A stretch of DNA of 64,000 nt from Curtobacterium sp. MCBA15_012 (GTDB taxonomy: Bacteria; Actinomycetota; Actinomycetes; Actinomycetales; Microbacteriaceae), in assembly GCF_001864935.2 (NCBI RefSeq), contig NZ_CP126267.1:2914001-2978000 (forward strand), in the 5' to 3' direction. Shown here piece after piece: positions 18,882 to 25,486 of the stretch. The notes beneath the pieces are model-generated. The model worked only from the letters and a program-made list of their open reading frames with translations, was not told the DNA's origin and ran no database searches. Each line of letters starts with the position of its first letter. Within the stretch, counting starts at the first letter, position 1. The translations under genes were made by a program, and so were the position numbers.

Positions 18882-20078
18882 GTGAGCACCACCACGTCGA
18901 CCAACGGATTCCGCCGCCTGCGGTTCACCGACGGCGACGGCACCGACTACTCACGGATCTTCTCCGCCGAGTACAACGGCCGCGACCTCGGGACCGACAC
19001 GTTCGTGACCGTCGGCACCCGGTACGAGTACACGATCGTCGGCGACGACGACGTCACGCTGCGGACGATGCGGGCCGAGGGCGGACGGCGCGGCGGCGTG
19101 ATCGGCGCACGCAACGACCACGTGGTGTTCTGGCTCACGAAGGGCCGGCTCACGATGCACTTCGCCGACCGGACGCGCGACGTCGAACCGGGCAGCCCGT
19201 ACATCGCGTCGGCGTCCGAGGCCTACCGCTTCGAGTCGACCGACACCGTCTACAACGGACTGCACCTGTCCGACCCGTTCCTGCGCACGGTGGGCGACGA
19301 GCTCGGCTACCGGCTGCCGAGCGGCCCGCTGCTCTTCGACCAGCAGGACGCGAGCGTGGCACAGCACGAACCCCTCCGGCGGCTCGTGCACGACCTCGCG
19401 CCCGCGCTGCTCGACGACCGCGTGGTCGGTCCGATGCGGACGGCGCTCAACCGGCGGCTCGCGACCGTCGTCCTCGACACCTTCCCGATCCGCAACCGCG
19501 GAGTCGACGTCCCCGTGGCGAACCGGCTGCGGGACGCGATCCGGTACATCGAGACGCACGCCGCCGACCGCCCCGCGGTGCCGGAGATCGCCGCGGCGTG
19601 CGGCCTCAGCCAGCGCGGCCTCCAGGACGTGTTCGCCCGTACCCTCGGGACCACACCGAACCGCTTCCTGCGCGACCACCGCCTCGACGGGGTGCGGCGC
19701 GAACTCCTGCACGGGGGCACCGAGGACGGTGTGACCCCGGTCGCGCGCCGCTGGGGCTTCACGAACCCGGGCCGGTTCGCCGCGGCCTACCGGGAGCGGT
19801 TCGGCGAGGACCCGGCCGCCACGCTCCGGTCGTCCCGTGCCGCACGGCCCGAGTCCGGCCGGTCCTCGTGGCGGGTCCGCCGCGCGGTCGCGCACATCGA
19901 GCAGCACGCCGACGCCGACCTCACCGTCGAGCAGATCGCGGACGCCGCGGGTGTGCGGCCCCGTCGTCTGCAGCAGCTGTTCCAGGAGGAGTGCGGCCAG
20001 TCACCGATGGCGTACCTGCGGGCGATGCGCGAACGTGCACGACGCAACCCCGAGGCCGGAATCGGCGGCCGGGCCTGA
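18882..20078 (+). CDS. AraC-family regulator with an extra HTH segment
   Basis: A 398-residue transcription factor starting at GTG. Residues 1-200 resemble the AraC-binding-like ligand/oligomerisation domain (FVTVGTRYEY, VVFWLTKGRLTMHF). A full AraC HTH pair follows (LRDAIRYIETHAADRPAVPEIAAACGLS split across helices, then GFTNPGRFAAAYRERFG). After it comes a second unit (about 333-392) beginning VRRAVAHIEQHADADLTVEQ and ending QSPMAYLRAMR, which looks like the first half of another AraC HTH. Target unknown; divergent from the copper operon. Confidence 0.8.
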   Translation: MSTTTSTNGFRRLRFTDGDGTDYSRIFSAEYNGRDLGTDTFVTVGTRYEYTIVGDDDVTLRTMRAEGGRRGGVIGARNDHVVFWLTKGRLTMHFADRTRDVEPGSPYIASASEAYRFESTDTVYNGLHLSDPFLRTVGDELGYRLPSGPLLFDQQDASVAQHEPLRRLVHDLAPALLDDRVVGPMRTALNRRLATVVLDTFPIRNRGVDVPVANRLRDAIRYIETHAADRPAVPEIAAACGLSQRGLQDVFARTLGTTPNRFLRDHRLDGVRRELLHGGTEDGVTPVARRWGFTNPGRFAAAYRERFGEDPAATLRSSRAARPESGRSSWRVRRAVAHIEQHADADLTVEQIADAAGVRPRRLQQLFQEECGQSPMAYLRAMRERARRNPEAGIGGRA

Positions 20079-20244
20079 CCCTCCTCCCCCGGGGTACACG
20101 GAGAACCGCCGTTCTGGGGCCTTTCCTGGAAACCCGCTGCGACCGATGACGGTGGCGTGACGAACGTCGGTGACAGCCCGTCTCATCCGTGAACAGCATC
20201 CGCTGGGCACGAGCCTCGCGGGCACATCGGAAGGAGCACACCCC

Positions 20245-20700
20245 ATGGCTGACACCATCACCACCCCCACCTCCGCCACCACCGCTCGTGGCACCGGCTC
20301 GCACGCCTCGGGCTCGACCTCGGGCAAGACGACGATCGACGACACCGTCGTGTCGAAGGTCGCCGGCATCGCCGCCCGCGAGGTCAACGGCGTGCACTCC
20401 CTCGGCAACGGCGCCGCCCGTGCCATCGGCGCGCTGCGCGACAAGATCGGCCAGCGCGACTACGGCCAGGGCGTCAAGGTCGAGGTCGGCGAGAAGCAGG
20501 TCGCTGCCGACGTCGTGATCGTCGCCGAGTACCCGGTCTCGCTGCAGCAGGTCGCCGACGGCGTCCGTTCGGCCGTCGCCCGCGCACTGACCCAGATCGT
20601 GGGCATGGAGGTCGCCGAGGTCAACGTGACCGTCCAGGACGTCTACATCCCGGGCGACGACGACGACAACGAGGACAAGAAGGAGTCGCGCGTTGAGTAA
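20245..20700 (+). CDS. Asp23/Gls24 family envelope stress protein
   Basis: A 151-residue protein with a Ser/Thr-rich head (1-30), then the Asp23/Gls24 domain (VVSKVAGIAAREVNGVHSL, VAADVVIVAEYPVSLQQVADGVRSAV, VNVTVQDVYIPG). It ends with an acidic tail. Asp23 proteins form membrane-associated complexes linked to cell-wall stress and alkaline shock. A strong GGAAGGAG site precedes the ATG. First gene of a run of co-directional stress genes extending to 24246. Confidence 0.9.
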   Translation: MADTITTPTSATTARGTGSHASGSTSGKTTIDDTVVSKVAGIAAREVNGVHSLGNGAARAIGALRDKIGQRDYGQGVKVEVGEKQVAADVVIVAEYPVSLQQVADGVRSAVARALTQIVGMEVAEVNVTVQDVYIPGDDDDNEDKKESRVE

Positions 20701-20884
20701 CACACTGGTCGGCGCCCTGATCGGCGCGATCCTCGCCGTCGTGGCACTGCAGTTCGGGTTCTGGGGCTTCGTCCTGGTCATCGTGTTCGGGCTGATCGGC
20801 GCCCTCGTGGCGGCCCTGTCGACCGGCAAGATCGACCGCGGTGCCCTGACCGACGTGCTGACCGGACGCCGGAGCTCCCGGTGA
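20693..20884 (+). CDS. Small membrane protein (DUF2273-like)
   Basis: A 63-residue protein with two hydrophobic segments (LVGALIGAILAVVAL, GFVLVIVFGLIGALV) and a short basic tail. The start is TTG, overlapping the end of the previous gene by 8 bases, with an AAGGAG site 7-8 bases upstream. Its size and place beside Asp23 genes match DUF2273, the small partner of alkaline-shock proteins. It could anchor the Asp23 proteins to the membrane. Confidence 0.75.
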   Translation: MSNTLVGALIGAILAVVALQFGFWGFVLVIVFGLIGALVAALSTGKIDRGALTDVLTGRRSSR

Positions 20885-21213
20885 GCGCCGGCCCGGGAAG
20901 CCTCCCGGTGAGCGCCGTCCCGGGCCGGGTCGAGATCACCGCCAAGGCCCTGACGGCCCTCGCCCGGGCAGTCTCGGCCGAACGGCTCGGGGTCCCCGCG
21001 AAGCGGCTCCGGGTCGGGCTCGGTGACCACCAGGGCGCACTCGCGCTCGAGGTGACCGGTCCGATCCGGGAGCAGCACGACATCGTCCAGGCGGCGAGTT
21101 CCGCCGCGGACGGCATCAAGACCCGTGTGCACGACCTCACGGGTCGTCACGTGGGCAGCGCCCACATCGAGTTGACCGGCATCGTGCGTGAGCACGAGGG
21201 CCGGGTCCGGTAG
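20881..21213 (+). CDS. Asp23/Gls24-like protein
   Basis: A 110-residue soluble protein starting at GTG and overlapping the preceding stop (GTGA). The pattern ALTALARAVSAERLGV ... HDIVQAASSAADGIKTRV ... HIELTGIVREHEG resembles a diverged Asp23 domain. Its location in the stress operon supports this. Function is inferred from neighbours only. Confidence 0.65.
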   Translation: MSAGPGSLPVSAVPGRVEITAKALTALARAVSAERLGVPAKRLRVGLGDHQGALALEVTGPIREQHDIVQAASSAADGIKTRVHDLTGRHVGSAHIELTGIVREHEGRVR

Positions 21214-21221
21214 GAGGAACC

Positions 21222-21797
21222 ATGAGCACCAGCAGCATCGAGCGGCGCCTGCGTCGCCGGAGCGTGCACCGGTCCCGGTCCACCGCCGTGTCCGTGGCCC
21301 TGGTCGTGACCGCGCTCGTCGCGGCGTGGATCGGCACTGAATCGGTCCTGAAGGCGATCGGTCAGGCACCCCTGCTCGCCGACCCGCAGACCGTCGTCGA
21401 CACCGCCCTGAAGCCCGACGCGGCGTTCACGACCATCGCCGAGGTCATCGCCGCGGTCCTCGTGATCGCCGGGATCGTCCTGGTCGTCCTCGCCCTCAAG
21501 CCCGGCCGGATGTCGCGCTCCGCGATCGACCACGACCGCGGCGCCGTCGTGATCGACACCCGCATCCTCGCCTCGACCGCAGCCAACGCCGCAGCATCCG
21601 CCGCGCACCTGCCCGAGTCGAACACCTCCGCCACCGCCCGCGGCCACCACACCGAGGTGCGCGTGGTGCCCCTGTCCGGCATCCCCGTCGACCAGGCAGC
21701 CGTCCGCGACGCCGTCCAGGAACGCCTCGGCCGGCTCGGCGGCAAGCACGGCACCCGCGTGAGGGTGCACGTGGAACAGAAGGGAACCCTGTCGTGA
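21222..21797 (+). CDS. DUF6286-like membrane protein of the alkaline-shock operon
   Basis: A 191-residue protein with a basic N-terminus and two transmembrane helices (about 22-45 and 70-90), followed by a soluble domain with VVIDTRILASTAANAA, VRVVPLSGIPVDQAAVRD and VRVHVEQKG. This arrangement resembles proteins annotated DUF6286 beside Asp23 genes in actinobacteria. Probably a membrane anchor; no catalytic motif seen. Confidence 0.65.
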   Translation: MSTSSIERRLRRRSVHRSRSTAVSVALVVTALVAAWIGTESVLKAIGQAPLLADPQTVVDTALKPDAAFTTIAEVIAAVLVIAGIVLVVLALKPGRMSRSAIDHDRGAVVIDTRILASTAANAAASAAHLPESNTSATARGHHTEVRVVPLSGIPVDQAAVRDAVQERLGRLGGKHGTRVRVHVEQKGTLS

Positions 21798-22357
21798 CGA
21801 CCACGAACCGCACCCTGAACCGGATCCTGCTGTTCCTGCTCGGCCTGGTCGCGATCATCGTCGGCGTCGTCATCGGCGCCGGGGTCCTCACCCCCGTCCG
21901 CGACGCCGTGGAGCCCTACGTCACGTTGCCGTCGAAGGTCGACGTGCCGTCGCAGGCGTTGCGGATCATCGCCGCCGTCTGCGCGGTCGTGATCATCCTG
22001 GCGTTGGTCGTGGTGTTCACCCGTGGTGGTGGCGGCACCTCGGTCGCGGCCCGGGAACGCACGGGCGATGACCAGGTCACCGTGAACGTCGCGCTCGTGC
22101 GGGACGTGGTCGACCACGAACTCGCCGACGTCCACGACGTGGTCGCGGCGAAGGTCGACACGTACCTGATCCGGAAGCAGCGGGCCGCGCGGATCAAGGT
22201 CCACGTCCGTCGTGGTGGGGACGCGGTCGGTGTCCTGACCGCGGTCGAGCACGCCGTCGACACCCTCGACCAGACCCTGGGCCGCCAGCTCCCGGTCCTG
22301 GTCCACCTCACCGGCGGCACCCGCACCACCCTCGCAAAACCCGCCCGCGTCCACTAG
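21794..22357 (+). CDS. Membrane protein, AmaP-like
   Basis: A 187-residue protein with two transmembrane helices (LLFLLGLVAIIVGVVIGAG and IIAAVCAVVIILALVVVF) and a C-terminal domain (VTVNVALVRDVVDHELADV). The layout of a helix pair followed by an Asp23-like domain is that of AmaP, the membrane anchor of Asp23. The GTG start overlaps the previous stop as GTGA. Confidence 0.7.
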   Translation: MTTTNRTLNRILLFLLGLVAIIVGVVIGAGVLTPVRDAVEPYVTLPSKVDVPSQALRIIAAVCAVVIILALVVVFTRGGGGTSVAARERTGDDQVTVNVALVRDVVDHELADVHDVVAAKVDTYLIRKQRAARIKVHVRRGGDAVGVLTAVEHAVDTLDQTLGRQLPVLVHLTGGTRTTLAKPARVH

Positions 22358-22497
22358 CCGGACCCGGACGACCAGACCGCACCACCAGCTCCACCAGCTC
22401 CACCCGCGTCCAGCCGGACGCACCGGCGGAGGCGACCAGCGCCTCCAGTCCGTCACCCACACCGGGCGCGAGCCCGGACAACGGAGAGGAAGAACCC

Positions 22498-22671
22498 ATG
22501 GGACTCGACGACAAGATCAAGAACGCAGCGCAGGACCTCGCGGGCAAGGCGAAGGAAGCCCTGGGCAACGCGACCCACGACGACTCGAAGGTCGCCGAGG
22601 GCAAGAAGGACCAGGCCGCCGCGAGCGCCAAGCAGACCGGCGAGGACGTCAAGGACGTCTTCAAGCACTAG
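22498..22671 (+). CDS. CsbD-family stress protein
   Basis: A 57-residue, highly charged, helix-forming protein (MGLDDKIKNAAQDLAGKA ... GNATHDDSKVAEGKKDQA). The CsbD family is a general stress group with unknown molecular role. An AGAGGAAG site precedes the ATG. A gap of about 140 bases separates it from the previous gene, so it may have its own promoter. Confidence 0.88.
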   Translation: MGLDDKIKNAAQDLAGKAKEALGNATHDDSKVAEGKKDQAAASAKQTGEDVKDVFKH

Positions 22672-22678
22672 TGGACCC

Positions 22679-22713
22679 ACGGCCGTCGCTCCCCTGACGG
22701 GAGCGACGGCCGT
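22679..22713 (+). terminator. Hairpin after csbD-like gene
   Basis: Perfect 15-base arms ACGGCCGTCGCTCCC (22679-22693) and its complement (22699-22713), eight bases after the stop of the CsbD-family gene. Confidence 0.75.
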
Positions 22714-22732
22714 CCTGTTCGAGGAGGAAGCC

Positions 22733-23833
22733 ATGCAGCACGATCCGAACGCCCGGACGCAGATCACCGAGGTCGACCTGCCGTCCGAGCTGACCACCCC
22801 GCTCCCCGAGGACGCCGGGCCACTGGTGGTCGCCGCCCGCACCGCGGCGGAGACGGCGCTCGGCGTGCCGGGCGTCCACCACCTGGGCGGCCTCGTCGCC
22901 CGAGCCGCCGACCGCGTCCGTTCCCAGCTCGGGCGCTCGGCCGGGGCGCCCGGGGTGCAGGTCGACGAGGTCGACGGGACGCTCGACGTCACCGTGTCGC
23001 TCGTCGTCACCTACCCGCAGCCCGTGCAGGACGTCGCCGCCGAGGTCCGCCGCCAGGTGACCGCTGCCGTGTCCCAGCTCGGGTCCGGCCAGCCGACCAC
23101 CGTCGACGTCCGCGTGCTCGACGTGCACGGTCCCTTCGACGACGAGCCCACCCCGGTCGACAAGGCGAAGGAGGCCGTCGGCGACGCCGTCGACCGCACG
23201 AAGGACGCCGTCGCCGGTGCCGCGGAGACCGTCCGCGAGGGCGCAGCGGACGTCGCCGAACGGGCGAAGGAGGTCGCACAGGACGCGGCCGCCACCACCC
23301 GTGAGGCAGCCGAGCGAGCGAAGGACGCCGCCGGTGACGTCGCCGACCGTGCTCGTGACGCCGCGTCCGACGCGGCCGACCGCACCCGCGAAGCCGCGGA
23401 CGACGCGCGTGGGGCCCTCTCCGACGCCGCCGACCGTGCACGGGAGACCGCGTCCGACGCGGCCGACCGCGCCGCTGACGCGTCGGCCGAGGCCGGTGCG
23501 GCGGCGAAGGACGCCGTCGGTGCCGCGAAGGACGCCGTCGCTGACGCCTCGGACGAGGTGCGCGAGCGTGCATCGAGCGCCGCATCCGCCGCGACCGACG
23601 CCGCCGCCGACGCCGGTGCCGCTGCGTCCGACGCAGCCGACGCAGCCGCCGACGCCGTGTCCGACCGCGGTGGCGCGCACCGTGCCGAGGCGCACGGCGA
23701 CCACGCCGCCGCCGAGGACCGGGTCGCCGATGCGCTCGACGACGCCGCAGACCGCATCGAGGACGCCGCGGACGTGGTCCGTGACGAGGCCGGGTCGCAC
23801 CGCCACGACGGCGGCGACGCGGACCGCCCGTGA
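22733..23833 (+). CDS. Asp23-domain protein with a long LEA-like repeat tail
   Basis: A 366-residue protein. Residues 1-140 form an Asp23/Gls24 domain (TAAETALGVPGVHHLGGL, LDVTVSLVVTYPQPVQDV, VDVRVLDVHGP). From about 145 to 350 the chain is an Ala/Asp/Lys/Arg-rich repeat of roughly 11-residue units (AERAKEVAQDA, AERAKDAAGDV, ADRTREAADDA), as in group 3 LEA proteins and related amphipathic helices. It ends in a His-containing tail. I infer a membrane- or protein-protecting stress factor tied to the Asp23 complex. The fusion itself is unusual. Confidence 0.85.
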   Translation: MQHDPNARTQITEVDLPSELTTPLPEDAGPLVVAARTAAETALGVPGVHHLGGLVARAADRVRSQLGRSAGAPGVQVDEVDGTLDVTVSLVVTYPQPVQDVAAEVRRQVTAAVSQLGSGQPTTVDVRVLDVHGPFDDEPTPVDKAKEAVGDAVDRTKDAVAGAAETVREGAADVAERAKEVAQDAAATTREAAERAKDAAGDVADRARDAASDAADRTREAADDARGALSDAADRARETASDAADRAADASAEAGAAAKDAVGAAKDAVADASDEVRERASSAASAATDAAADAGAAASDAADAAADAVSDRGGAHRAEAHGDHAAAEDRVADALDDAADRIEDAADVVRDEAGSHRHDGGDADRP

Positions 23834-24246
23834 CCTCCGCGTGGGCAGGGCGGCGGGGCTCCTCGCTCCGCCGCCCCCGGCCCCGCGGGGTCTGGATCGC
23901 GTCGGGCATCGGCATCGTCCTGGTGCTCGCGATCGCCCTCGGCGCCTACCTGCCGCTCGTGGGCTTCCTCGGCGGCGTGACGGCGACGACGGCCGGCCTG
24001 GTGCCGTTCCCGTTCCTGCGGGTCACGGCCGTCACCCTGGTCGGCGTCGTGGTCGTCCTGGCGCTGCTCCTGCTGGCCCTCACCCGTCGGCACACCGTCA
24101 CCACGGTGCTCGTGGTGGCGCTCACGGTGCTGGTCAGCCTGGCCGTGACCGCCTACCCGGTCGTCACGGTGGCGATCTCGTCGGCCGACCGTGCCGGGGA
24201 CGTCTGGCCGATCGTCACGGAGCTCTGGCAGCGCTTCACCGGCTGA
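23830..24246 (+). CDS. Small multi-pass membrane protein
   Basis: A 138-residue protein with an Arg-rich N-terminus and three hydrophobic stretches (about 21-50, 57-80, 90-112). The GTG start overlaps the previous stop (GTGA), so it is translationally coupled to the Asp23-LEA protein. No family recognised; probably a membrane partner in the same stress operon. Confidence 0.65.
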   Translation: MTSAWAGRRGSSLRRPRPRGVWIASGIGIVLVLAIALGAYLPLVGFLGGVTATTAGLVPFPFLRVTAVTLVGVVVVLALLLLALTRRHTVTTVLVVALTVLVSLAVTAYPVVTVAISSADRAGDVWPIVTELWQRFTG

Positions 24247-24256
24247 GCCCCTGACC

Positions 24257-24384
24257 GCCGCGGCGGGCTCGTGACCCGAACACGGGCCCGCCGCGGCTCC
24301 CACCGGTCCGCCGCGGCGGGCCGGGAGTGGCCGTCCCACGGCCGCAGCGACACCCCACGTGCGTCGACGCGCGTGGGGTGTCGC
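24257..24384. terminator. Two hairpins between convergent operons
   Basis: A first hairpin pairs GCCGCGGCGGGC (24257-24268) with 24286-24297. A second pairs GCGACACCCCACG (24347-24359) with 24372-24384. They separate the stress operon from the end of oleD, and probably terminate transcription from both sides. Confidence 0.65.
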
Positions 24385-24433
24385 CGTGTGCGTGAGGACG
24401 ATCCGGACGGGACGGGACTGCCCGCCCCGCTCC

Positions 24434-25486
24434 TCAGCCGGAGTGCGCGTGCGTCGCCAGGCGGGCGAGCCCCTCGTCGATCGACACGGTCGGCTCCCAC
24501 CGCAGGTCCCGGCGGGTCCGCCGCTGGTCGAACCAGTGCGCCGTGGACAGCTGCTCGGCGAGGAACCGCGTCATCGGCGGTTCGTCCTCGCCCGGGCGCA
24601 CCCGCCACACGGCCTCGACGAGCGAACCGGCGGCCCGGGCGAGCGCCGCCGGGACGTGCACGCGGGGTGCCGGCACCCCGGACGCCCGGCAGATCCCGCC
24701 GAGGAGCTCCCCGACCGGACGCGGCTCGCCGTTCGTCACGACGTACGCGGTGCCGTGCACCCGGTCGTCGGCCGCGTGCTCGAGGGCCGCGACCATCGCC
24801 GAGGCCGCGTTGTCGACGTAGAGCGTGTCGATGAGCGCCGCGCCGGAGTCGAGCAGCGGCAGCCGCCCCGACCGGGCCCGGTCGACGATCCGTCCGACGA
24901 GCTGTGTGTCGCCCGGCCCCCAGACCAGGTGCGGGCGCACCGCGACGACCGCGAACCCGGGGGCGTCGGCACCGAGTGCGAGCAGTTCGGCGGCGGCCTT
25001 CGTCCGGGCGTAGTCGCCGCGGGCGGCGTCGGGCTCGGCGGGTCCCGCGCCGACGCCGACGAGGGACGATCCGGTGTGCGCGACCGAGGGTGACGAGACG
25101 AACACGAACCGCCCGGCCCCGGCGGCGCGCGCGGCGTCGAGCAGCAGCCGCGTCCCGTCGACGTTGACCCGGGCGAAGTCGGCCGGGTCGCCCGCGAGCG
25201 AGACCTTGGCGGCGAGGTGCACGACCGCGTCGACACCCGCGACCGCACGGCGCACGGCCTCGGCGTCGGTCGTGCTCCCCCGCACGTCGGTCACCCCGTC
25301 GACGCCGGACGCCCGGCGCTGGAACGTGCGGACGGCGTACCCGGCGTCGCGCACGGCCGCAGCGGTCGCCCGACCGAGGAAGCCGCTCGCGCCGGTCACC
25401 AGCACCGTGGGACGGTCCGTGCCCTCGGCCGGACCGGTGGGACGGTCCGTGCCCCCGTCCGGACCGGTGGGACGTGCTGCGCTCAC
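24434..25486 (-). CDS. oleD: OleD-type beta-keto acid reductase (SDR/epimerase fold)
   Basis: A 350-residue NAD(P)-dependent dehydrogenase of the extended SDR/3-beta-HSD type: TVLVTGASGFLGRAT, VVHLAAKVSLAGDP and the catalytic YxxxK in DYARTKAAAE. In olefin biosynthesis OleD reduces the OleA beta-keto product to a beta-hydroxy acid. The assignment rests on lying directly after oleBC with a GTGA overlap. The N-terminus carries two and a half copies of a 30-base repeat (25407, 25437, 25467) encoding GTDRPTGP-like residues before the Rossmann fold. Confidence 0.88.
   Translation of the reverse strand: MSAARPTGPDGGTDRPTGPAEGTDRPTVLVTGASGFLGRATAAAVRDAGYAVRTFQRRASGVDGVTDVRGSTTDAEAVRRAVAGVDAVVHLAAKVSLAGDPADFARVNVDGTRLLLDAARAAGAGRFVFVSSPSVAHTGSSLVGVGAGPAEPDAARGDYARTKAAAELLALGADAPGFAVVAVRPHLVWGPGDTQLVGRIVDRARSGRLPLLDSGAALIDTLYVDNAASAMVAALEHAADDRVHGTAYVVTNGEPRPVGELLGGICRASGVPAPRVHVPAALARAAGSLVEAVWRVRPGEDEPPMTRFLAEQLSTAHWFDQRRTRRDLRWEPTVSIDEGLARLATHAHSG
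25407..25480. repeat. 30-bp tandem repeat in the 5' end of oleD
   Basis: Units begin GTGGGACGGTCCGTGCC at 25407 and 25437, with a partial third at 25467. The period is 10 codons, so the frame is kept and only a linker before the Rossmann fold varies. Confidence 0.8.
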
